Assembly: GCA_034509735.1 (NCBI GenBank)
Contig: JACGWO010000005.1
Location: forward strand, 28,736,479-28,800,478
Length of the DNA: 64,000 nucleotides
Source of the DNA: Sesamum alatum
Lineage: Eukaryota > Streptophyta > Magnoliopsida > Lamiales > Pedaliaceae
Direction of reading: 5' to 3'
A program made the position numbers and the translations under genes. The notes beneath the pieces were generated by a model. It made no database searches. It worked only from the letters and a program-made list of their open reading frames with translations, and was not told where the DNA came from. This document shows, one piece after another, positions 1 through 12,000 of the stretch (position 1 is its first letter; each line of letters opens with the position of its first letter).

Positions 1-1247
1 AGCCCTTGTTTCTCTGCCACGAGTAATATTTCTCCTCTAGGGGCGTTCAAAGGGGTGTAGTGCGTAAATCCGGTGGGGGGCACATGCTTGCATTCCTCCT
101 TCTTCCGCGGCTCATTTTCTTCCTCTCTACCTTTCCTCTTGACACTGAGGGTAGGATCCGCAACTTGGGATTCCTCGATACTAATATACTTTTTGCGATA
201 GCAGGAGTAAGTCTTCTAAAGTGTCAGGGGGTTTTTCCGGCTATAGACTCTTTGAACCTTCCCGGAAGCAAGTTTTTGTTTGCATAATGCTAGCCAACAA
301 TTCGTGGTTAACATGCGATACCTCATGCAAGGCCTCCACGAATCTCTGAACGTAATCCCTCAACGACTCCATCTCCTTCTGGCGGATGGTGAAAATGTAT
401 GTGGCCGTTTTTGGGACTTTCTTGTTCATAGAGAAGTAATGTAAAAAACGTTGGGTTAACTGCTCAACGCTGGAGATAGTTCCAGCTGGTAGTTGATTGA
501 ACTAAGCTAGAGCACACTTTGTAAGCGTAGTTCGAAAGACCTTGCAATAGGCGGCATCACTCAAGTCATACTAATCAATTTTAGCATAAAATTTATCTAA
601 GTGTTCTTGCGGGTCTCCCTTTCCATCGTACTCCGGGAGGTTTGACACTTTAACGCTCGTCATAAGTGCCTCAGCGAGGATTGCCGTGCAGAAAGGGCTA
701 TGTCTTGGAGGAGTTGATCTTGTTCCTGGGCAACCTCCGATTTAGATACTCTGCTATTCGCCTCCCCCCGCCTCTGCTCCTTCTTCTCGGGAGCCGAGGA
801 CTCTTCTCGACTTCGACGAGGAGAAGGAGGGGGCGGGTTCATGGGGTGATTAGTCACAAATTGAGCTATCGCTTCAGCGGCTGCTCGGTTGGATGTGTCA
901 TGGATCAGTGCTAGTAAAGCCTCTTGCGTCAACCGAATCATCGAACCTTCGGGTGGAACTCTTGGGAAGGGGTGATTCCCCCAAAGGGGTGGTGTTGGTT
1001 CACCGGGTGGTTCTTTGCCAGGGGGTGGAAATTGTTCACGGGGAGAAGGTGCTTCCTCCTGAGGCACTTGTTCATAGGATGGAAGGACCCTCCCGTTTGG
1101 CTGGGGTTGTTCATGGGGTGGAAGGTTCATCCCATGTTGTGGTGACTGTTCACAGGGTGGGTTTTGCTCTACTTTGTTTTCATGCATTTCTTGGGCATTG
1201 TCCACCCCTTGAACACTGCGAGCACGCGACCTGGTTTGCATTTTCAA
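1..1247 (-). pseudogene. Ty3/gypsy retrotransposon gag (element A), broken
   Basis: Read on the minus strand, 1247-660 encodes a proline- and glutamate-rich N-terminal region (repeated PPxEQ-like units). From about 660 to 241 it continues, in another frame and with two in-frame stops, into a retrotransposon gag core: NLPEYDGKGDPQEHL, KFYAKID, and later QRFLHYFS and MNKKVPKTATYIFTIRQKE. This matches the usual plant Retrotrans_gag domain, the nucleocapsid precursor that packages element RNA. The frame change and stops show it is inactive. The pol region would lie to the left, outside the window. The primer-binding site and LTR immediately upstream fix the orientation. The lineage was not determined. 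Confidence 0.85.
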
Positions 1248-1259
1248 TGTCGAGGTGAT

Positions 1260-1281
1260 GGTTCCCCACAGACGGCGCCAA
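1260..1281 (-). other. Primer-binding site of gypsy element A
   Basis: On the minus strand the motif TTGGCGCCGTCTGTGGGGAA lies directly after the CA end of the adjacent LTR and 12 bases before the gag start codon. A TGGCGCCGT core is the common tRNA-primer complement of plant Ty3/gypsy elements. Confidence 0.8.
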
Positions 1282-1686
1282 TGATGTGGAAGTGGTTTTT
1301 AGTGAAGGAATAATCGGGAAAATCACCATCGACACAATTGCACTCCAAGTCTAGTGAGAGAATTTTTGTATATGTCTTGTCAAATCAAAAAATAGTCCAA
1401 CCCCTTTAAAAAATAATGTATGATGTATATGATAGTAATAAACATTTAATTATAAAGGTTTAAGAGTAATTTTCTTATGTAAGCTACATAATAAATATTC
1501 ACACCTTAGCACACCATAAAATAACTAACATCACTATAAATACCTCATATATTATTTTTTAAAGGGGTTGGACTATTCATTGATTTGACAAGACATATAC
1601 AAAATTTTTCTCACTAGACTTGTGGTGCAATTGTGTCGATGGTGATTTCCCGATTATTACTTCACTAAAAAACCACTTCCACATCA
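1282..1686 (-). repeat. Candidate 5' LTR of element A with inverted-repeat ends
   Basis: The 405-bp segment begins TGATGTGG and ends CCACATCA. It abuts the primer-binding site, as a 5' LTR should. Unusually, about the first 145 bp (1282-1425) and the last 140 bp (1546-1686) are inverted copies of each other with only scattered mismatches, so the LTR can fold into one long hairpin. No target duplication can be checked because the other end of the element is outside the window. The alternative is a foldback transposon sitting exactly at the LTR edge, but flanks CCAA and CTTT give no target duplication for that reading. Confidence 0.6.
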
Positions 1687-2643
1687 CTTTCTTTGTCATT
1701 TTGATCCCATTATTTAGCACTCATTAAATTGCATATGACTTGCACATGATCCCATTAATTTGCAATTACTATCTTATAAATCAATTCGTGCAAAATCACA
1801 AATGTCACACCGTCCTAATTAACAAGAATAAAATTGCATTTCTCCCAAAAGATCCATGAACATTTCCAACATTATTTCCGACGATCGCAATCAGAAAATG
1901 ACGTCGAAAATTTTCCAATGAGTTCTTGAACGAAAATATTCATCGAAAAAATGAGCAATTTATCCCTCTATAAATTATAAAATAGCAATTTATTTCCCAG
2001 TATTTTTTAAAATGAAGCAATTTACCTCCCTATATTTTTTAAAATAAAGCAATTTACCTCCTTAAATAGGAAGGTAAATTGCTTTATTTTAAAAAATTTA
2101 GGAAGGTAAGTCGTTATTTCTTTTTCATAGGCAGATAATATGCTCATTTGCAGTATCACAGGGAAGCAAGTAAATTTCTTGTATTAAATAATTTAAATTA
2201 GCAATGATAATTTTCTTTGCTAATTAGCTCAATGCTAACATTTTTTTCGAACAATTTTCTTATAGCGAGAAGAACATTGTTCATGAGCTGAAATCAAACG
2301 AAATCCAAAATTATCAAAACAATCTGAATACTGTTCCATTTTCGTCTCGTTCAATTTATCAAATTGGGAACGCCCTAATAAACATCTATTTAGACTACAC
2401 CGACGCTCTTCTATGCGTCTCGATGCAATGTATGCAGCTGCTTCTGTTTCCTATTCTTGATTTTTACGTAGTGATGAAGAAAGAGTCGACATAACCAACG
2501 TTTGATCTCTTGTCCGAAAACTATGGTTTTATCATGCGCTACGCGTGTTTCGCAAATACCGCTCGGAGTTTCAACAGTGTCCGGATTCCACTGATGATGT
2601 CCCATTATCAAAGGGTGTTTGGCTGAGCTTATTTAAATATGAC
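1687..2643. other. Non-coding stretch with a hairpin
   Basis: No supported gene. Around 1960-2100 there are short degenerate repeats built on GCAATTTACCTCC. Positions 2037-2094 form a near-perfect hairpin with about a 25-bp stem and a 7-base loop. A minus-strand open frame of 66 codons at 2411-2611 has no recognisable domain and is not called as a gene. Confidence 0.5.
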
Positions 2644-2863
2644 AAAATTATATTTTTGGTCCTATATCAATAGGTCGTTAGTATTTTGGTCTTATAACTT
2701 ACTCAATTTATGTTTTTTCTTGACAAATTTAGTATTGAACATCTCACGTCTGGTTCTTTTTTGCAAATTTAGTCATGTGTTGACAATTTTTTGATCCTAT
2801 TCTCACTCAAGTATATTTCATTTTTTGTCACGTAACTATATGCCGTCACACCTAAATTTGTCA

Positions 2864-3064
2864 AATCGAAGCAGGTCGACGAGCAATGACACGAAATGCA
2901 CGCCGTGGTGGAAAAATATGGGTCCGTATATTTCCAGACAAACCAATTACAGTAAGACCTGCTGAAACACGTATGGGTTCGGGGAAAGGATCCCCTGAAT
3001 ATTGGGTAGCTGTTGTTAAACCGGGGCGAATACTATATGAAATGGGTGGAGTAACCGAAAGTAT
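2864..3064 (+). pseudogene. rpl16: Plastid ribosomal protein L16 fragment
   Basis: The plus-strand frame reads IEAGRRA, then [20 protein letters not shown] from 2886, and continues through [19 protein letters not shown] to GGVTES at the gap edge. This is the conserved core of chloroplast L16, a protein of the large ribosomal subunit that binds 23S rRNA and is encoded in the plastid genome. Only this internal part is present, cut at 3065 by Ns. It may be plastid DNA in the nuclear genome or a plastid read wrongly joined to a contig end. The flanking duplication favours the wrong join. Confidence 0.9.
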
Positions 3065-3564
3065 NNNNNNNNNNNNNNNNNNNNNNNNNNNNNNNNNNNN
3101 NNNNNNNNNNNNNNNNNNNNNNNNNNNNNNNNNNNNNNNNNNNNNNNNNNNNNNNNNNNNNNNNNNNNNNNNNNNNNNNNNNNNNNNNNNNNNNNNNNNN
3201 NNNNNNNNNNNNNNNNNNNNNNNNNNNNNNNNNNNNNNNNNNNNNNNNNNNNNNNNNNNNNNNNNNNNNNNNNNNNNNNNNNNNNNNNNNNNNNNNNNNN
3301 NNNNNNNNNNNNNNNNNNNNNNNNNNNNNNNNNNNNNNNNNNNNNNNNNNNNNNNNNNNNNNNNNNNNNNNNNNNNNNNNNNNNNNNNNNNNNNNNNNNN
3401 NNNNNNNNNNNNNNNNNNNNNNNNNNNNNNNNNNNNNNNNNNNNNNNNNNNNNNNNNNNNNNNNNNNNNNNNNNNNNNNNNNNNNNNNNNNNNNNNNNNN
3501 NNNNNNNNNNNNNNNNNNNNNNNNNNNNNNNNNNNNNNNNNNNNNNNNNNNNNNNNNNNNNNNN
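3065..3564. other. Assembly gap of exactly 500 N
   Basis: A run of exactly 500 N, a typical placeholder length for a gap of unknown size. The 149 bases after the gap (3565-3713) nearly repeat those before the plastid fragment (2715-2863). Confidence 0.99.
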
Positions 3565-4200
3565 TTTTCTTGACAAATTTAGTATTGAACATCTCACGTC
3601 TGGTTCTTTTTGCAAATTTAGTCATCGTGTTGACAATTTTTGATCCTATTCTCACTCAAGTATATTTCATTTTTTGTCACGTAACTATATGCCGTCACAC
3701 CTAAATTTTGTCAACACAGGACTAAATTTTTCAAAGAAAAATTTTATTTTTGGTCCCATATATTAGGACCTTTTTTTTATTTGGGTTAATTTATTGCATT
3801 TGTCTCACATTTGGTCCCATTTGTTCAATTTTTTCTCAAATTTGGTCTCAAATAGCATTTTTTGTCAAATTGTTAACGGAACCGTCAATAGTGGTAGAGT
3901 CTTGTCCCAATAACAGACTTGACGACTCCATTAACAATTTGACGAAAAATGTTGTTTGGGACCAAATTTGAGAAAAAACAAATGGGACTAAATGTGAGAA
4001 AAATGCAACAAATAGGACCAAATCAAAAAAGGCCCTAAGATATGGGACCAAAAAAGTGATTTTTTCTTTTTCAAATAAAGACCAAATCTAATATGTGTTG
4101 GACTAAATTCGTCAAAAAAAGGATTAAATGTATATATGAAGTAAATGACAGGACCAAAAGTACTAACGACCTAAAATTACAGGACTAAAAATATAATTTT

Positions 4201-5258
4201 TTTCTTAAAATACTTTAAAAGCTCTTACATTTCATAAGATGTTTTAGGATCTTATAAGATGTTGGATCTAATTATAAAAATCAACTCCTAAAGCGGTTTG
4301 GATAAAGTAAGATATTTATGCTTATAAGATTTTTTTTTTAATTAAAGCTTATAAGACGTTTTCACGTTTCATAAGATGTTAGGGTATTTGGCATAATAAA
4401 CTCTTTTATTGATAAATGATCAAAAGGGACACGATACAGTTAAGATCAAGTAAATAGCTATTTTTGTACATATTTTGTATCTAATCTTTCCAAAAAAATT
4501 TCATAAATATTACACATTAGTTAGACTCCATATTAATAAAAAATTTGACAAATAATTTTTTTTAGAAAAAAAAATGACACGAGAATTAACGAAAACCTAA
4601 TCTAATATTAGGTTTTCATACAACGATAGGTGTCATAAGATTAGGGCAAGAGATAGAGAAAGACCTTAGTCGTTCACAAATATATGTGAAAAATCTAAAG
4701 GTTAAAATTGAAATATAGCTAAATTAATAATGAGGATAATTTTGTTTTATTAAATATTAATCATATAGAGTTAATTTATAAGATATTTTAAAAAAACAGG
4801 TAAAATTAACTTTTTTAAATTATTTGTTAAAATCAAGAACATCTTATATATTTTAGAATATTATAAGTTCTTTTTAAAAAATAAAATCTTCAAACGATTT
4901 TTAAAAACTTATAAATTCTCAAACATTTAATAAATTTTTTTGAAAAACTTATCAATTTAACCACACACCTCTTAGCCGATTTCGGATTTTTTTTTTTATA
5001 ATAATTATGTGGACCTTACAAGAAGGTGATAATATCTAGAGACCGAGTAAGAACAGCAATATGTACTAGGCTACAGCAACATTAATTATAGCTAGGGAAT
5101 TGGAATTTGCCTTGTGATGAACGGACGCCCGACATTATATGTAGCGATAGGGATGCTGCCACGTATAATTTTTTAGAAATTTTGAGAATATGATATGATT
5201 CGAGTAAAATTATATTATAAATTTTATGTTTCAAAAGTATAACTTACGCATGTATGTA
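4201..5258. other. AT-rich intergenic DNA, no gene seen
   Basis: Very AT-rich. Short scattered repeats of the form CTTATAAGATGTT occur at 4200-4400. No coding potential, RNA gene or complete element could be supported. Confidence 0.5.
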
Positions 5259-6238
5259 GGGAAAATTGCAATTTTGGTTCTGTATATAGAGGAAGTTGGC
5301 AATTTTAATCCTGTGAGATTCTGTTTTCACAATTTATTCCTGTAAGTTCACGATTTTGGTCATATTCTTGCAAAAATGGTTGGAAGAAGTCATGTACCTT
5401 GCACATGACCATTTAAATTGGAATTTTTTCAGCTATTTTGCTGACTTTGTTGTCCAACTCGCATTAAAAAAAGGGATAAGTAATTGCACTGCCCTCCACT
5501 GAGGTTTAGTATAATTATATATAGACCTCCTATGGTTTGGAAAATTATATTTAGTACTCCTGAAATTTATTTTCGTCTAACAAATAGATCCCCCGTTAGT
5601 CAAAATTAACTGAATTTGGTGATATTAATAAAAATTGAATGAAAATTGAGAATTGACCTCGATTGACTTATTACTGATTTATTACAAGTCAAACAATTTT
5701 TTCTGATTAAACTAGGCTTATAACGATGGATATATACCTCCTCACATGCATTAACGTATGAAGATGTATAAGGGTAGTTTGATCATAAAAATATTTATTT
5801 TGACCTATAATAATTCAATAAAAGTCAATAGATGGTAAATAATAATTTTCATTTAGTTCTTTTGCTAATATCAACAAATTCTGTGAATGTTGACTAATTG
5901 ATGAACCTATTTGTTAGACAGAAGCAAGCCTCAGGGGTACTAGATGTAATTTTCCAAACCATAGGAAAGCTACGTGTAATTACACCAAATCTTAGGGGAG
6001 GAGAGTGTAATTATCCTTTATTTTAATGCGAGCTGGACAGCCAAGTCAGCAAAATGGCTGGAAAATTCCAATTTAAATGGTCATGTGCAAGGCACATGAC
6101 TTTTTCAGCCATTTTTTTCGGAGTAGGACCAAAATCGCAAAAATCATGAACTTACGGGATCAAAATGCTACAAAAAAATCATACATCACTAAAATTGCCA
6201 ACTCCCTCACCATACAGGACCAGAATTGCAATTTTCCA
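5259..6238. mobile_element. Foldback element with nested long inverted repeats
   Basis: The outer arms of about 220 bp (5259-5480 and 6015-6238, tips GGGAAAATTGCAATTTT and its complement) enclose a second inverted pair (5480-5610 and 5890-6010, including TATGGTTTGGAAAATTA). The flanks CATGTATGTA (5249-5258) and CATGTATTTA (6239-6248) match at 9 of 10 bases, which fits a 9-10 bp target duplication. Long arms with such a duplication suggest a non-autonomous Mutator-like element. There is no coding sequence inside. Confidence 0.7.
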
Positions 6239-7181
6239 CATGTATTTATATATGTATTTATGAATGTAATTGAAAAATAGTTTATAGAAATATAAATACG
6301 AAAACAATTGGGATGCTAAATTAAATTGATTATTACGTAAGGTGTAAATTAACGTGATTTGTATATTATTATACTAGCGGTAGAACCCATGCTATGCACG
6401 GTTATATAACTTTTTTAAACAAATCAAATAAAAAGTATTTTATAATATATTTCTTAATAATGAAATCTTTTATGTAAAGTAAAACTTTTCATTTTTAATA
6501 GATAAAACATAGTAGTGTTTGAACTTTTAATCTATTTTGATAACTATTAAAAATGATCTTTTCTTACGCATACAATATAATCTACTAACGAAAATTTTTA
6601 TTTTATGAGGACTACTTTCAAATAATTATGATATTCCATTAATTAAACACGTAGATTACTTTTTTTTACAAATATCCAAATCTAAAAATATATTAAAAAT
6701 TAGTTAAATGTATTATTTGGTATAATTCTTCTTCCATCAAATTCTATATTAAAGCAAGAATGGAGACATACTTTTAATAAGTTATAAGAAAGACAATTGA
6801 GGAGAAAAAAAAAAAGAAAATAAAGAAAGATGGACGATGAAAAAGACTAAGTTAAAATTATTTCAAAATTTCAATATCACTTCATCAATTGAACAAAGAA
6901 AAGATAAGGAGTAAGTTATCATGAAATGAGAAAATAAAGTACGTAGGGATAAAAATAAAATTGTTAAGTTCAATTAAATTATAAATACAACAACATTACC
7001 ACTGGGCATGAAGAACAAAAAGACTTTCATAGGTATAATATAAGTTTTTTCTGAAAAGAAGCCCAAATTACACACACATGAAAATGCATTATTTACATAT
7101 AAATGGAAAGATTTACCAAGCATATGATCATAGATTCAGTAGAATCATATTTACATAATTCGAGTAAAACTTCATCAAATG

Positions 7182-7316
<135 letters not shown>

Positions 7317-7323
7317 TATAAAA

Positions 7324-7455
7324 ACTATAGTAATAAGAACAACAAAATTAAACTATAAAGAATTCAATGGATAAAACTATATAATAAACACTATAGTAAT
7401 AAGAACAACAAAATTAAACTATAAAGAATTCAATGGATAAAACTATATAATAAAT
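7324..7455. repeat. 66-bp tandem duplication
   Basis: Two consecutive near-identical 66-bp copies (7324-7389, 7390-7455), each starting ACTATAGTAATAAGAAC. It lies just after the microsatellite inside Helitron copy 1. Confidence 0.95.
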
Positions 7456-7692
7456 AAAAAGCACAGGTGTATAAAATAAGAAAAGGTTAAATATTTAAAA
7501 AAAAATAAAAACTAAATTTGGTAGCTTGAGTAGAATTATACAAATAAATATTAAATGAAATATGCATCGATTAACTCTAAATAAATTTGTTCATTCTTGT
7601 AGAGAAACAAAACCGAAAAAAAAAATGAAATCTGAATAAGAACAACAAAATGAAAATATAAAATAAAAATTCGATGGATGAAATTATAATAT

Positions 7693-7724
<32 letters not shown>
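7693..7724. repeat. (GT)n(AT)n dinucleotide repeat
   Basis: A short GT run followed directly by an AT run inside Helitron copy 1. Confidence 0.95.
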
Positions 7725-7725
<1 letters not shown>

Positions 7726-9059
7726 GCTGGTGTGTATAAAAGATACAAAAGAGTAAATATTTAAATAGAAATATAAATTAAATGACAGATTAAGTAGAAT
7801 TATAAAAATAAATTTGAAAAAGAAATATATACTTATTAACATTAAATAAATGTATTCCTGCTTGTGAACAAAATCAAACAACCACCATAAAAATCTAAAA
7901 TATAAGCACCAGACGATAAATAAGTATTAAATTATAATAGAAAACATAAGGAAATGATAGAGATTATTAATTTAATAACTTTCAAGTATCATGAAAAAAT
8001 AATATATAAAAATAAAATAATATCATGGTAAAAGCAAAACATCAGTTTAGCCATAGGATATGAGTGTAAAGACAAATAAATATTAAAAGTTAATAGACAT
8101 ACGTATATGGGCAAGGAATAGAGTTTATTAATTACATAACTTCAAAGATCATGGAAAAATAAAATAAAATAGTATCATAAAAAGTAAAAAATCACCTCAG
8201 CCATGGAAGAGCAATAAAAAGAACATACACAGTGTTAAGTTTTGAGATCGATTAATGAAAATAGAATATTGATAGTATTGAGCCTATCTAATAAGTGAAG
8301 AGATGTAAATTAGACTGTGTTCGATTTAAATACAAATACGATGGAGACCACCATCATTAGGTAATCGAAAGTTTTGGTTTGAATACACACAAATAATTTG
8401 TATTTTAAGATTTATTTGGTTTGGATATTTTTAGTGTTAATAAATAAAACTTAATCTTAGAAATAAATTCAGTTGACATAAGATTGAATTATAAATAAAA
8501 ATTAATCTTAAAATATAAAACTATTTAAGATACATACACATTAAATAATATTTAAATATTGGAAATAAGATTTCAAACAAATAAAAAATAAATATTTAAT
8601 ATATTTAAAATAGATGATGTTTCTAAAAAAATAAGATTTTTTATTGTTAATCAAAATTAATTATAATCTTGGAGATGTATTTTTGGATAGATACAAAATA
8701 AATATAGGATATATTTAAAAGAGGTGATGTTTCTAACCGATGTTTTCTTGACAATTAAAAAAATTCAATTATAATATTGGAGATAAGATTTTGGATAAAC
8801 ACAAAATAAATATTTAAGATATTTAAAATAGATGATGTTTCTAACCAATAAAATTTTCTTAACAATTAAAAAATTCAATTATAATCCTAAAGATAAAATT
8901 TTGGATAACTACAAAGTAAACATTTAATATTTAATTAGATGAAGTTTCCAACCAATGAAAATTTTTCTTAGTAATTAAAAAATTCAAAATTCTAAGAATT
9001 AAGAATTGAGTCAAAATTGAATCAATTGTGGTCAAACTTCATTTTGCTATATATATATA

Positions 9060-12000
9060 CTAGCGTAGAACCCGTGCTATGCACGGTTATATATATATAT
9101 ATTCTTAAAAAAATAAATATTCTTTATAATATATTAGGGTATAAAGGAATTTTTTAAATAAAATAAAACTTTTATTTTAATAGGTAAAATATAGTAGTTT
9201 TAAATTTTTTTTTATCTATTTTTATTGTTATTAAAAATGATATTATCCTACATACACGACATATTTCTACTTATCTAAAACTTGTACTCATATGAGAATT
9301 ACTTTCCGACAATAGTGACATTCCATTAAATATTCATATCAGTTTTAAACATATCTTGTCCTACATAAAAAAATATAAAAAATAAAAAATTAGTTAAACG
9401 TATTATTTGTATTATATAATTCTCTTCTATAAAAACTGTATTAAAGTACATAAACATTATCACGGCAATGAAATAATTTTTAACTTTCATTGGGCACAAA
9501 ATAATCTTAAAAGATGATAGTTTAATGTGCAAATAAAAGAATGAATTGACAAAAAAACAAATCAACAATTAAAACAACAAATATTTATCATGCATTTCTC
9601 TAATGAAAAGCCCGAATGCATTAATAAAAAAAAAGGTTAGCAAGAGAAGAGAAAACACATGAAAAAAAATTATAATGGTGAAAAAAATAAAATATGCAAA
9701 AGTTTAAGATACATAATATATTGAAATGTATAATTAAGCCATAACTATTGTATTTTTTAATCAGAGTAAAATCCAGATACCCCCAACGTATGAGGGTCTT
9801 TGCACTTTGCCCCCAATTCTTTTTCTTTTTACACTCTACACCTCAACCTTTGATTTGTAACATAGTATCTTTCTTTTTTAACTTTCAGACGAATAAAATA
9901 TGAACACACACTTGTAATTTGATTTAGGATGGGATAAAATTATAATTTCACACCCCATCCTTTTCTTTAGATTAAAAAAATACAAACAAAATAATGAAAA
10001 AACCCCAAAAATCAATAAGGCAATGGCGGATTAAGAAGAAGACCCTTCAACAATTTTGCTTGTCTTTGCAAGAGCCTGCTTTTGCTTCCGTTTTTGAATA
10101 AAGAATTGAGTATTGACAAAGGCGGGGCGAGGTGGTGGGGATGGTGGAGCTGTGGGCGACTGTTGGATTTGCTTTCTTTTGCGATGCCTTAATCAACCAT
10201 ACAAATGGGGGGGGGGGGGGGGGGGGGGGGCATTGATAGTGGGGTTAGTGGTTGTTCTAGTATGGAAGATGAAGAAGAATTTGAGTTGCAACAATTGTGG
10301 TTGGATCTTATTATTTTTCGGGCGATGGATCTGGGTCTTTTTCTTATGGTCTTCTTAATTTGGGTCTGGGCGGATTTGGGTCTTCTTCATCCACTGGAAA
10401 TAACGGCGGATATGGGTCTTGTTCATCAACTGGCAATGGTAGATAATGAAGAAGACTCTTATTGGGTCTTGGCGAGCGAAGGGGGTGGACGGTGGCGGTT
10501 TTGGGTGCGACGGTGGTCGTGCAGCGACTGAAGGTGGCTGTTGGCTGGCAATGTCGGATGAAGAAGAAGATGTTCTTGATTTTTTGCTTACGTAAGCGTG
10601 TGTGTTCATCGACCGAAATATTCCCTTTTATATGTTCGAGTGTATAAAAAAAAAGTTTTGGGGGGGGGGGGAGTGCAAAGACCCTTAAACATTGGGGGTA
10701 TCAGCATTTAACCTATTTAATTAAAAAAAAAGGACCATATTTATATGCTATAGGCTTATAGCAACTTGCATATCATACTGCTATCTATTCAGTATTTGAA
10801 ACTTTTGGTGAGCAATATAAAGTTGTAAAGCATAAATAGGATCATAATATCGCTCATAACGATATTTGAAATATAAAATATGAAACTTTATTTCCATGAA
10901 AAGTCAAGTTAATTAATTCATAGCTCATGTTTTAAAGTGAATTTAGAAGTTTAAATATAATTACTTACTAATATGTAGATTATATTCTTTCTTTTTAAAA
11001 AGAAGAAAAAAAAGTGAATGACAAAATAAGGTTTTCTCGATTATCAAAGGAATGAGCTAAATAACCTTGATTTTTTTCATTAATATGTAGCAAAACCTAT
11101 ATAGAATTTATTGAACTTTGCGGTTTTTCTATTATTTATTTATTTATGTATTTTATTATTATTTTTTGGTTTAGTTCGACCATTTAAAAAATCAAAGTGT
11201 TTATAATGTTATAGTTTGTTTCACAAAAATTTAAAGAATTATTTTTCTCCAAAAACTTGTGCGAGTTAATGAAATTAATTTTGAAAATTTTATCAACAAT
11301 GATATGTGATTTATAAAATAAAATTCAATATTTAATATTTTTTGAATATTTAAAAAAATTGTATTATTAGTAATAATTTTAGTTGTTTGTAGAATGAACT
11401 AAAGAAAAAAAAATTAAATATCTCAAAGTTCAAAAAATTAAATTTTATAAAAGTTTTATTACAGATAAACAAATATAGTTAAAAATTAATTTGGAAATTA
11501 AAATTAAGAAATAAAATAAAATTAACCAAGGTAATTGTGTCCTAAATAAAATATATACGTCTTCCTTAAAGATTTAAATAAGATATATACTTCTTTCTTA
11601 AAGATTCAAATAAGATATATACTTCTTCGTTAAAGATCTAAATAAGATATATATATATATATATACTTTTTTTCTTTTATGAAGGCTTTATCTCCTCCAA
11701 CTAATTTCAATAAACTAAGGAATATATGTGTAAATTGTTGCACGAACTAAGGGAGTAAAAAAATATTTTTTTGGGGGGAGAAAGAGAGAGTAAATAAATT
11801 ATTCTAACATTAACAAATCTTAAGTGTAGCTAATAAAAACTTTCACTATAATTAAATAATTCAAAATTTTAGAAAATTAGTATTTAGTTAAAATGAAATA
11901 GATAGATTCATTTTTGAATAAATCAATACGGGGATAAAAGGAAAATAAAATAATGATGAAAAAAGTCAAAATATTAATTATGAAATATTATGTTAATTCC

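Larger units (their letters stand above)
2644..4200. mobile_element. Foldback (MITE-like) element interrupted by an assembly gap
   Basis: The first about 50 bp (AAAATTATATTTTTGGTCC and on) and the last 50 bp are inverted copies. A second inner palindrome runs from about 3737 to 4075, centred near 3905, where the GGTCCCAT repeat units mirror each other. No transposase is present. Open frames inside are products of the palindrome. The gap and plastid fragment sit in the left half; without them the element would be about 850 bp. The superfamily was not determined. Confidence 0.65.

Noticed and set aside
2411..2611. 66-codon minus-strand open frame
   Set aside because: Protein-like composition but no recognised family, no splice or promoter support.
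3750..4051. Overlapping hydrophobic open frames on both strands
   Set aside because: The two frames mirror each other because the DNA is palindromic.
10113..10647. Glycine- and tryptophan-rich open frames
   Set aside because: They run through poly-G tracts inside a foldback element; no domain and not kept open in the related Helitron copy.
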